A DNA stretch of 64,000 nucleotides from assembly GCF_900112065.1 (NCBI RefSeq), contig NZ_FOKE01000009.1, forward strand, positions 40,672 to 104,671, in the 5' to 3' direction. The notes beneath the pieces are model-generated. The model did no database searches. It was not told the origin of the DNA and worked only from the letters and a program-made list of their open reading frames with translations. Below, piece by piece: positions 52,025 through 59,269 of the stretch. This DNA is from Cohnella sp. OV330 (lineage in GTDB: Bacteria; Bacillota; Bacilli; Paenibacillales; Paenibacillaceae). Made by a program: the position numbers and the translations under genes. Numbering within the stretch: the first letter of the stretch is position 1; each line of letters begins with the position of its first letter.

Positions 52025-52596
52025 GCTCGCCCGCTCCCTTCTTCGTCGTCTTCGCGCCCGTGTTCGAACTTCTTGTTCATCGCGGCCCGCGCCCTGTGAA
52101 TGCGCGACTTGACCGTTCCTTCCGACACCTGGAGCAGCTCGGCGATCTCGGCCATGCTCAGGCCGTGGTGCGCCTGGAGCAGCAGGCTCTCCCGCAGCTT
52201 GCGCGGCAACTCCATGACCGTTCGCCAGATTTCCCGCTGTCGATAGGAGCCGAGCCATTCGTTCTCCGCGGACATCTGCGACTCGCGCACCGGCATGACC
52301 GCCGGCAGGCGAATGCGGCGATACCAGGCCGACTTGAAGTGATCCAGCGCCGTGTTGCGCGTGATCTTCAGCAGCCAGGCGCGGGCGCCCGATTCGCCGC
52401 GTAGCGTATGCAAGCTCTGATACGCCTTGATAAATACGTCCTGCGCGATATCTTCGGCCGTCTCCCGTTTGCCGGTCATGAAAAAGGCGTAATTCCACAC
52501 GTCGCGGCCGTAAGTGAGCATGAGCTCCTCCAGCACGGCGTCGCGGTCGACGCCTCCGGTCATATGCTTCAAATAATCGTGATCCAACGCATCCAC
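52021..52596 (-). CDS. ECF-type RNA polymerase sigma factor
   Basis: 191 residues. Region 2 has AYQSLHTLRGESGARAWLLKITRNTALDHFKS with the DVFIKAYQ core; region 4 has LPRKLRESLLLQAHHGLSMAEIAELL and GTVKSRIHRARAAM, the promoter-binding helix-turn-helix. The start is GTG with GAGGAG five bases upstream; the next in-frame ATG is 12 codons in. First gene of a three-gene operon with the anti-sigma-like sensor and a solute-binding lipoprotein. It has a possible self-recognised promoter about 140 bp upstream. Confidence 0.92.
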   Translation of the reverse strand: MDALDHDYLKHMTGGVDRDAVLEELMLTYGRDVWNYAFFMTGKRETAEDIAQDVFIKAYQSLHTLRGESGARAWLLKITRNTALDHFKSAWYRRIRLPAVMPVRESQMSAENEWLGSYRQREIWRTVMELPRKLRESLLLQAHHGLSMAEIAELLQVSEGTVKSRIHRARAAMNKKFEHGREDDEEGSGRA

Positions 52597-52732
52597 CTCT
52601 TCTCCTCGACGGCCGCAGCCGTTCCGGAGCCCCTGTGCATTCTATTTTTCATAGTAGCCTTCCGGCGCCGTCCGGGGAAGACCGCTTCGCATTCTCCTTT
52701 GCCCGATGATCGTGCGGCCGGCACATCTAAGG

Positions 52733-52757
52733 AACGACGGGCGCCGGTAAAAGTTCC
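52733..52757 (-). promoter_or_regulatory. Possible ECF-type promoter of the sigma operon
   Basis: Minus strand GGAAC (52757-52753), 16 bases, CGTT (52736-52733), close to the GGAAC/CGT pattern of extracytoplasmic-function sigma factors. The leader to the GTG would be about 130 bases. On the plus strand a small ATTCGAC/GTCGAAT hairpin with a T run (52760-52781) lies beside it. No gene is visible in 52597-52904. Confidence 0.45.
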
Positions 52758-52904
52758 CTATTCGACTTGTCGAATTTTTTTGTCGGTTTGATCGTTGTGG
52801 AGGAGGCGGGGGTATGGTAGGGTAGAGAGACTTTTGGCGGGAACGGCAAACAGAGCGGCATAGAAGCCGCTCTGCGGGATTCGTATCGAATGGACCGGGC
52901 AGCG

Positions 52905-53048
52905 TCAGTCGGTCTTTTTCTTCTTCTGCGGCGTCGGGGCCACGGACTTCGTGTTCTCCAGCGTGTCGTTTACGAACGCCATGTCTTGATTTTTGGCCGC
53001 CATCGCCTTCGTTCCCTTGTAATTGCCTTTATGGCTGTCGTTCTCCAT
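52905..53048 (-). CDS. Small basic hypothetical protein, 47 residues
   Basis: Too short for usual cut-offs. ATG at 53048, GGAGGG ribosome-binding site six bases upstream. The product starts MENDSHKGNYKGTKAM, continues with NQDMAFVNDTLENTKS and ends with a lysine cluster PQKKKKTD. It is hydrophilic, without Cys or Trp. Composition and size recall minor spore proteins, but no known SASP motif is seen and no forespore promoter was found. An AGAGCGGC/GCCGCTCT hairpin (52852-52873) follows the gene. Confidence 0.68.
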   Translation of the reverse strand: MENDSHKGNYKGTKAMAAKNQDMAFVNDTLENTKSVAPTPQKKKKTD

Positions 53049-53161
53049 GCGAATCCCTCCTTGGGCTCGTTCGAAAATGTAGGCGAAGCGGCGACCGCCG
53101 GCAAAGGCCGCAGCGCCTCGCGCAGCATAGGTTAACCGAATTAAAGGGGCTGTTATCCATC

Positions 53162-54139
53162 ATGTCACGCCGATCCAAGCGACTGTCGTTCGTCGTAGTT
53201 ATCATCGTCTTCGCGGCGGCGCTCGCGCTGACTGCCTGCGGCGGCGCGGGGCCCGCCGAGCCGGTCGCCGCTCCATCTGGGGTCGCGGAGCAAAGGGAAA
53301 ACGGAGATGCGCCATTATCGGGCACGACTGTCGCCGGCGACGCTGCGGCTTTGATCGAGCAAGCCCGCGCGGCTATGTCGGACGTCGGGCGCTATGCATT
53401 TACGCTTCATCTCGTTCAAAAGCTGGGCGGAGGAGCCGCGGCCGACTCGGTGTTCGAGGTGACCAATGCGGGCAAGGTCGAGCGTTCCCCGCTCAAGCTC
53501 GACCAGACGATCGACAGCGTCCAGGACGGGGATAAGTCCACGCTGCGCGCGATCCTCGTGCCGAACGCCTACTATGTGTACGACCCTTCTTTGGAAGAAT
53601 GGGGCAAGCTGTCCAGCGAGCAGGCCGCGGATATCGCGCGGACGCTGTCCGATTATCAGTCCGATCCCGCGGCGGCGTTAGCTTCCGCCTCTTCGCTCGG
53701 CGCCGGTCTTTCTTCCGTTAGCGAGGCGGGGCGCGACGTTGTCCGATATGAAGGGAAAGGGCCGGAGGCGCTGGCGTTTCTCAAGCACATTTTGGAGGGG
53801 ACGCTCGACCTGGACAGTTTGGACGAAGAGGTGCAGCGCAGCATTCGGCTGAAGTCGCTGTCCGCCAGTTTTACGTTAGACGCCGCCACGCACTTGCCGC
53901 TCGCCTACCGCGTCGAATCGGAGATGACGATCGAATACGAGCCGGGCTTGCCGTCCGAGCTGAGCCAATTATTTGAAGGCACCTATGCGAAACACGGGGC
54001 GACCGAGGCGATCGCGGTGCCGAAGGCGGCGCTCGAGGCGCCGGAGCTCGATCCGCCGATCGACGATCCGGCGGCAACGGAGGGGGATCTGGGGACGCTG
54101 GACGATTTGGACGGGCTGGAGGGACTGGACTCGTATTGA
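53162..54139 (+). CDS. Lipoprotein, LppX/DUF6612-like
   Basis: 325 residues. Signal peptide with lipobox LTAC (Cys26), a short linker, then a beta-rich domain starting ALIEQARAAMSDVGRYAFTLHLVQK and containing FEVTNAGKVERSPLKL, NAYYVYDPSLEEWGKL and THLPLAYRVESEMTIEY, the pattern of LolA/LppX-fold lipoproteins that hold lipids or test signals at the surface. The C terminus is acidic with repeated LDDLDGLEGL. Function unknown. The ribosome-binding site (AAAGGGG) is rather far, about 13 bases. Divergent from the 47-residue gene. Confidence 0.82.
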   Translation: MSRRSKRLSFVVVIIVFAAALALTACGGAGPAEPVAAPSGVAEQRENGDAPLSGTTVAGDAAALIEQARAAMSDVGRYAFTLHLVQKLGGGAAADSVFEVTNAGKVERSPLKLDQTIDSVQDGDKSTLRAILVPNAYYVYDPSLEEWGKLSSEQAADIARTLSDYQSDPAAALASASSLGAGLSSVSEAGRDVVRYEGKGPEALAFLKHILEGTLDLDSLDEEVQRSIRLKSLSASFTLDAATHLPLAYRVESEMTIEYEPGLPSELSQLFEGTYAKHGATEAIAVPKAALEAPELDPPIDDPAATEGDLGTLDDLDGLEGLDSY

Positions 54140-54185
54140 GAATCGGCGGAGGACGTTGGTTTGAAGGCCGAGGTTGCCGGTTAGG

Positions 54186-54215
54186 TGGACGCAGGTCCCG
54201 GCCTTCCGTTATAAT
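54186..54215 (+). promoter_or_regulatory. ychF: Probable ychF promoter
   Basis: TGGACG (54186-54191), 18-base spacer, TATAAT (54210-54215). A second TATAAT lies at 54224-54229. Confidence 0.5.
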
Positions 54216-54294
54216 GTCTGAAGTATAATTGAACCGTGAACGGCCGTCCGGCGCTACTCCGCGAGGGCCGCGCGAAGTCAGGAGTGTATAGCGA

Positions 54295-55395
54295 ATGCCA
54301 CTGTCCTGTGGTATCGTCGGCCTGCCCAACGTCGGCAAGTCGACTTTATTCAATGCCATCACCCAAGCGGGTGCCGAGATGGCCAACTATCCGTTCTGTA
54401 CGATCGACCCGAACGTCGGCGTCGTCGAAGTTCCGGACGAGCGCCTGCAGAAGCTCGCCGATATCGTTACGCCTAACCGGATCGTGCCGACCGCGTTCGA
54501 ATTCGTCGATATCGCCGGCCTGGTCAAGGGCGCGAGCCGCGGCGAGGGCCTTGGCAACAAGTTCTTGGCCAACATCCGCGAAGTCGACGCCATCGTGCAC
54601 GTCGTGCGCTGCTTCGTCGACGAGAATATCACCCACGTATCGGGCAAGATCGATCCGATCAACGATATCGAGGTCATCAACCTGGAGCTGATCCTGGCGG
54701 ACATCGACTCCGTCGAGAAGCGCATGGATCGCTCCCGCAAGAACATGAAGGGCGGCGACAAGAAGTACGCCCAAGAGGTCGAGGTGCTCGAGCGCATCCA
54801 CGCCGCGCTGCTCGAAGAGAAGCCCGTCCGCAGCGTCGAGCTGTCGGACGAAGAGCGCCTGCTCGTGCGCGACCTGCACTTGTTGACGATCAAGCCGGTA
54901 CTGTACGCGGCCAACGTGAGCGAGGGAGAAGCGGCGAACGCCGACGGCAACGAGTACGTGCAGCGCGTACGCGAATTCGCGGCGGCCGAGGGCTCCGAGG
55001 TCGTGCCGATCAGCGCGCGCGTCGAGTCCGAGATCGCCGAGCTCGAGGGCGAGGACCGCGAGATGTTCCTCGAGGAGCTCGGCTTGAGCGAGTCCGGCCT
55101 CGATCGTCTCATTCGGGCGGCCTACAAGCTGCTCGGCCTGTACACGTACTTCACGGCCGGCGTGCAGGAAGTGCGCGCCTGGACGATCCGCAAGGGCACC
55201 AAGGCGCCGCAGGCGGCCGCCGTTATACACACCGACTTCGAACGCGGCTTCATCCGCGCCGAGGTCGTGTCGTACGAAGACCTGGTAGGCGCGGGCTCCA
55301 TGAACGCCGCCAAGGAAAAGGGCCAGCTTCGCCTCGAAGGCAAGGAATACGTCGTCGCCGACGGCGACGTCATGCATTTCCGGTTTAACGTATAG
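54295..55395 (+). CDS. ychF: YchF/OLA1-type ribosome-associated ATPase
   Basis: 366 residues, standard length. P-loop GLPNVGKST (9-17), switch regions [10 protein letters not shown] and [17 protein letters not shown], and the altered specificity motif NVSE (207-210) in place of NKxD, which lets the protein use ATP. A coiled-coil insertion (about 130-180) and a C-terminal TGS domain ([23 protein letters not shown] to the end) complete the family architecture. It associates with ribosomes and affects translation and stress responses. The N terminus MPLSCGIVG is typical. Own promoter and terminator. Confidence 0.96.
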   Translation: MPLSCGIVGLPNVGKSTLFNAITQAGAEMANYPFCTIDPNVGVVEVPDERLQKLADIVTPNRIVPTAFEFVDIAGLVKGASRGEGLGNKFLANIREVDAIVHVVRCFVDENITHVSGKIDPINDIEVINLELILADIDSVEKRMDRSRKNMKGGDKKYAQEVEVLERIHAALLEEKPVRSVELSDEERLLVRDLHLLTIKPVLYAANVSEGEAANADGNEYVQRVREFAAAEGSEVVPISARVESEIAELEGEDREMFLEELGLSESGLDRLIRAAYKLLGLYTYFTAGVQEVRAWTIRKGTKAPQAAAVIHTDFERGFIRAEVVSYEDLVGAGSMNAAKEKGQLRLEGKEYVVADGDVMHFRFNV

Positions 55396-55421
55396 TAGTT
55401 GGCGCTGCACAGCGCATGAAG

Positions 55422-55448
55422 AAGCCCGGGCGGGATGCCCGGGCTTTT
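55422..55448 (+). terminator. Terminator of ychF
   Basis: AAGCCCGGGC / GCCCGGGCTT arms and a T run. Confidence 0.93.
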
Positions 55449-55494
55449 TCGCGTAAAGAGGATGGGGCGGTTGATGCTGCAGGCAGTGCGGGAG

Positions 55495-55635
55495 GGAAAG
55501 CGAGTTACGCGGTTTTGCCGCGCAACTGCGCCCTTGGACCGGCAACCGCTGAGAGTTACACGGTTTTGCCGCGCAACTCCCCCTCAGGATCGGCAACCGC
55601 CGCGAGTTACGCGGTTTTACCGCACAACTAAGCCT
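55495..55635. repeat. Three 51-bp hairpin units between convergent genes
   Basis: GAGTTAC recurs at 55502, 55553 and 55604, exactly 51 bp apart. Each unit folds with 10-base arms AGTTACGCGG / CCGCGCAACT (nine pairs) around TTTTG. The third copy has an A in the 3' arm. Located between ychF and the minus-strand MarR gene. Confidence 0.85.
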
Positions 55636-55733
55636 CGCAAACTCGCCAACCGAGCATCCTCTCGGCTACGCCGCCCCGTATCGGGCATGCCGCCCAATAA
55701 CTTGCGAAGCTTTTGAATACAATAGGAGCAGCG

Positions 55734-56162
55734 CTAATCGTCCAGATAGGTCCGATTGAACTTGGCGAGCAGCTCGCCGAAGCGGGTTCGCTCGTCCTCG
55801 GACCAGTCCTTCAGCAGCTCGTCGATTCGCTCGGTGCGCTGCTGGCGCGTCTCCTCCAGCATGCGGCGTCCTTCGTCCGTGAGCTGGTAAAAGTAGGCCC
55901 TGCCGTCTTCCGGATCGGGCATTTTGTAGACGTAGCCTTTTTGCTCGAGCGCGGACGTCTGCCTGCTGACGGTGGAGATGTCGAGGCGGAATTCCTCCGC
56001 GAGCGCCTTGACGCCGGCGGAGCCGTGCGATTCGATCTGGCCGAGCAGCAAATAGGCGGAACGATCGAGCGTTCCGAACTTACGGCTGGTCGAGATCGAA
56101 GTGAGACGGCGAATCAGAAGGGCGATCTCTAGCTCGATGCTGGTATTCGTTTCGTGACTCAC
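55734..56162 (-). CDS. MarR-family regulator of the CBS/MFS genes
   Basis: 142 residues from a GTG at 56162, with GGTGAG four bases upstream; a GTG four codons earlier is possible. Winged helix with AYLLLGQIESHGSAGVKALAEEF, recognition helix DISTVSRQTSALEQKGYV and wing MPDPEDGRAYFYQLT. It is divergent from a CBS-domain gene and an MFS exporter gene. A perfect inverted repeat in the leader of those genes is the likely operator, and exporter repression is the usual role of such a pair. Confidence 0.9.
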   Translation of the reverse strand: MSHETNTSIELEIALLIRRLTSISTSRKFGTLDRSAYLLLGQIESHGSAGVKALAEEFRLDISTVSRQTSALEQKGYVYKMPDPEDGRAYFYQLTDEGRRMLEETRQQRTERIDELLKDWSEDERTRFGELLAKFNRTYLDD

Positions 56163-56244
56163 GGATCTCACCACCTTGCTGCTTTTCTGTTCCTCATCGT
56201 ACCATAAGCCGCGCGCATTTCAAGCTCGAGCCGTGGCATAGGGA

Positions 56245-56306
56245 TTGACTTTTCGCAAAGTAGTTGTATAATACACTTAAATGTTTAGTTTTGCAATACA
56301 ACTAAA
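56245..56306 (+). promoter_or_regulatory. Promoter and MarR operator for the CBS-MFS operon
   Basis: TTGACT (56245-56250), 16-base spacer, TATAAT (56267-56272), followed by the 7-bp inverted repeat TTTAGTT (56284-56290) - N9 - AACTAAA (56300-56306) just downstream of the expected start. A second, imperfect dyad TGTATAATACA covers the -10 box. Confidence 0.8.
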
Positions 56307-56320
56307 TGGAGGGGCTTCGC

Positions 56321-56776
56321 ATGCTAGCTCAAGACATTATGATCAAGCAAGTGTACAAGGTCAAAGAGAGCGACACCGTACGCCGCGTGATCGAAAGGTT
56401 CATCGAGCACGGGATCAGCGGGCTGCCCGTCGTCAACGATCGCAACGAGATCGTCGGCTATGTCAGCGACGGCGACGTCATGCGGTACATCGGCAAGCAC
56501 GAGGACCGGTACGTCGACTTTTTTTACGCATCCATCCTGATCCAAGGGGATAACGAGCAGTTCGAAGAACGCGCTCGCAGGCTGCTGGACCTGAACGTCA
56601 TGTCCATCGCCAAGACCAAGGTGGTCAAGGCCATGTGGGACGACGAGGTCGAGAATATCGCGGCCATGCTGGGCAAAAAACAGATCAAAAAGGTGCCGGT
56701 GGAACGGGACGGCGTGCTGGTCGGCATCATCAGCCGCGGCAACGTCGTTCGCCATGCGTTCGAGAACTTGCTGTAA
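56321..56776 (+). CDS. CBS-domain pair protein
   Basis: 151 residues, two CBS motifs: MLAQDIMIKQVYKVKESDTV with GISGLPVVNDRNEIVGYVSDGD, and LNVMSIAKTKVVKAMWDDEV with IKKVPVERDGVLVGIISRGNVVRH. CBS pairs bind adenosine nucleotides or S-adenosylmethionine and act as energy sensors. No other domain is attached, so it may regulate a partner protein. Start at 56321 is set by GGAGGGG six bases upstream; the ATG at 56306 lies in the operator. 50 bp before the MFS gene, probably co-transcribed. Confidence 0.92.
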   Translation: MLAQDIMIKQVYKVKESDTVRRVIERFIEHGISGLPVVNDRNEIVGYVSDGDVMRYIGKHEDRYVDFFYASILIQGDNEQFEERARRLLDLNVMSIAKTKVVKAMWDDEVENIAAMLGKKQIKKVPVERDGVLVGIISRGNVVRHAFENLL

Positions 56777-56826
56777 GACGAATCGCCGCACTGTTCACAC
56801 TTCATATCTAAAGGAGCTATCGCCTC

Positions 56827-58071
56827 ATGTCATCCACATCAAAAGCTGCCCCTGCCGCGTCCCCGTTGGCGCCGGAGGGAAGCTTGCTCAAGCAGCCGCG
56901 CGCCGTATGGGCGGTCGGCTTCGCCTGCGTTATCGCGTTCATGGGCATCGGTCTCGTCGACCCGATCCTGCCCGCCATCGCCAAACAACTGGAAGCTTCG
57001 CCGAGCGAGGTTTCGTTGCTGTTCACCAGCTATAATGCCGTCATGGCCGTCATGATGCTCATCACCGGCGTCATTCAATCCCGTCTCGGCATGAAAGGGA
57101 CGCTGTTGGCCGGTATCGTCATTATCGCGATATTCGCCGCTTTGGGCGGCGCTTCCAACGGAATCTGGGCGCTGATCGGTTTGCGCGGCGGCTGGGGTCT
57201 CGGCAACTCGCTGTTCGTCGCGACCTCGTTGACCGCCATCGTCACGCTGTCGACGGGCAGCGTCGCCCGGGCGATCATTCTGTACGAAGCGGCCATCGGC
57301 CTCGGCATCTCGGTCGGGCCGCTCATCGGCGGCGAGCTCGGATCGATCTCCTGGCGGGGCCCGTTCTTCGGAGTCGCCGTGCTCATGGTCGTCGCCTTCG
57401 TCTCGCTTGCGCTTACGATGCCTAAGGCGAAGAAGCCTGCGGCTGCGGCTGGTCGTCCCAAGGCGTCCCTAGCCGATCCGTTTCGCGCGCTGAAGCATCG
57501 CTCGCTGCTCGTGTTCGGCCTGGGCGCATGTCTCTACAACTTCGGCTTCTTCACCTTGCTGGCCTATGCGCCGCTCGTGCTGGATCACTACTTCGGCTAT
57601 GACGCGCACGGTCTCGGTTATATCTTCCTCGGCTGGGGCGTCCTGCTTGCCGTTACTTCGGTATTCATGGCACCGGTGCTCCAGCGCAAGTTCGGCACGC
57701 TCAAGTCGATGTACGCCATGCTGACGCTGTTCGGCCTCGTGCTGTTCGCGATGGGCATCTGGACGACGACCGAGTGGGTCGTCGTAGGCGCGATCGTGTT
57801 CGCCGGCGCGCTGCTGGGCAACAACAACACGCTCATCACGACGGCGGTCATGAACGCCGCGCCCGTCGAACGTCCGACGGCTTCCGCCGCGTACAGCTTC
57901 CTGCGCTTCATCGGCGGCGCGATCGCGCCTTACTTCGCCGGCAAGCTCGCCGAATGGTACGACCCGCACGTGCCGTTCGTCGTCGGAGGCGCCTTCGTGC
58001 TGGCAGCCGTCGTCGTCATCATGCTGAACCAACGCCACTTGCAGCACGTCGACAGAGCCGGCGCGCACTGA
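56827..58071 (+). CDS. MFS exporter
   Basis: 414 residues, 12 membrane helices with a central cytoplasmic loop rich in Lys and Ala (about 199-215). Helix 1 carries GLVDPILPAIAKQL, the motif typical of drug:proton antiporters of the 12-TM group; LGISVGPLIGGELG in helix 5 is the antiporter motif C. It probably exports toxic small molecules under control of the divergent MarR protein. AAAGGAG lies eight to nine bases before the ATG. A strong terminator follows. Confidence 0.92.
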   Translation: MSSTSKAAPAASPLAPEGSLLKQPRAVWAVGFACVIAFMGIGLVDPILPAIAKQLEASPSEVSLLFTSYNAVMAVMMLITGVIQSRLGMKGTLLAGIVIIAIFAALGGASNGIWALIGLRGGWGLGNSLFVATSLTAIVTLSTGSVARAIILYEAAIGLGISVGPLIGGELGSISWRGPFFGVAVLMVVAFVSLALTMPKAKKPAAAAGRPKASLADPFRALKHRSLLVFGLGACLYNFGFFTLLAYAPLVLDHYFGYDAHGLGYIFLGWGVLLAVTSVFMAPVLQRKFGTLKSMYAMLTLFGLVLFAMGIWTTTEWVVVGAIVFAGALLGNNNTLITTAVMNAAPVERPTASAAYSFLRFIGGAIAPYFAGKLAEWYDPHVPFVVGGAFVLAAVVVIMLNQRHLQHVDRAGAH

Positions 58072-58085
58072 CCCGTCGTCGATCT

Positions 58086-58125
58086 CGGCCGTTTCCCCGC
58101 TATTCGGGAAACGGCCGTTTTTTGC
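58086..58125 (+). terminator. Terminator of the MFS gene
   Basis: CGGCCGTTTCCC / GGGAAACGGCCG perfect arms and a T run. Confidence 0.95.
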
Positions 58126-58254
58126 TTCCGTGCAACCTTTCGTGTAGGGGGCTCGTCTTGGGGAATGTGCGGATTTGCATAACTTGCCTTTATCGCCGCC
58201 GCGAATGGAGCAGCATAGCGTTAAGGCAACGCAACCTAGAGAGGAGCATCACTC

Positions 58255-59094
58255 ATGAATCTTAAAAAGAAATCCGTTATCGTTCTGACCGCCGCCGGCA
58301 TTCTCGGCGCTGCCGCGGTCGCCGGCGCTTCAGGCCTTACGCAGAAGGTCAGCGGCCTCCTGCGCGCCGACATTCACGTATCCGTCAACGGAGCCGCGTA
58401 CGGCTCTATCCAGCCGGTCTACATCGACGGCAAAGCCTACGTGCCGCTGCGCGATACCGCAGGCGCTCTGGGCTACGAGCTTACCTGGAATCAACAAGCC
58501 AAGCAGTTCGACTTGACGCCGAAGAAGGAGGAGCAGGCGCCCGTGGACTACATCCTGAATACCGGCGTAGTGACGGACGCGCAGACGGCTGACGGCCTGA
58601 CGAGCTTGAGCGTCATGGGCAAAGGCTCCGCGGGTACCTTCGACTGGATCATCGCCAAGGTTGACAAGGACACGGTCATCGTGGACGAGTCCGGCGCCGC
58701 CAAGACGGCCGCCGACATCAAGGCGGGCTCGCGCGTCGCGGTCCAATACGGTCCGATGGTCGCCTTGAGCTTCCCGGGCCAATCGCATGCGGCCAAGGTC
58801 ACGCTGCTCGGCGAACGGTCGATCAAGGAAGATAAAGTCGGCGCCGTGAACAAGACGGACAGCGGCTGGCAGATTCAGCTCGGCTCGGGTACGGGCGATG
58901 CCGCCGTCTCTAATCTGGTGCTGAACGTCGGCGCCGACACGTTGATCGTGACTTCGATGGGCGAGCCGGTCAAGGCCGAGGATATCAAGGTCGGCGACAA
59001 GGTGCGGGCATACTACGGCCCGGCGACGACGCGCAGCATTCCGCCGCAAAGCGCAGCGGACACGATCGTCGTGCTGCCGGCGGACGCGAATTAA
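58255..59094 (+). CDS. Exported stalk-domain (copper amine oxidase N-terminal-like) protein
   Basis: 279 residues. Signal peptide (basic MNLKKK, hydrophobic core to about 27), then a stalk domain with ADIHVSVNG, QPVYIDGKAYVPLRD and LGYELTWNQQ, the fold named after the N terminus of copper amine oxidase and very common in exported proteins of Paenibacillaceae. The rest (about 95-279) consists of two beta-rich segments of similar layout, each ending with a VAVQYGP or VRAYYGP strand (about 160 and 255), suggesting an internal duplication. No catalytic motif. GAGAGGAG lies eight bases upstream. Surface role unknown. Confidence 0.85.
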   Translation: MNLKKKSVIVLTAAGILGAAAVAGASGLTQKVSGLLRADIHVSVNGAAYGSIQPVYIDGKAYVPLRDTAGALGYELTWNQQAKQFDLTPKKEEQAPVDYILNTGVVTDAQTADGLTSLSVMGKGSAGTFDWIIAKVDKDTVIVDESGAAKTAADIKAGSRVAVQYGPMVALSFPGQSHAAKVTLLGERSIKEDKVGAVNKTDSGWQIQLGSGTGDAAVSNLVLNVGADTLIVTSMGEPVKAEDIKVGDKVRAYYGPATTRSIPPQSAADTIVVLPADAN

Positions 59095-59116
59095 TTTCAG
59101 CGGAATAGGTTAAGCG

Positions 59117-59146
59117 GAACGGTCCCGACGGGGGCCGTTCTTTTTT
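59117..59146 (+). terminator. Terminator
   Basis: GAACGGTCCC / GGGGCCGTTC arms with one G-T pair and a T run. Confidence 0.9.
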
Positions 59147-59269
59147 CGGGCGAGTGTTTACGGCAGTCGAATATCCTGTCGGGGCAAGCGGATGTGAGGC
59201 CGCGCCGATCTTGCTATAATCGAGCTACAAGGCAATTATCATGGATGATCGGAAAGAAGCTATGCGACC

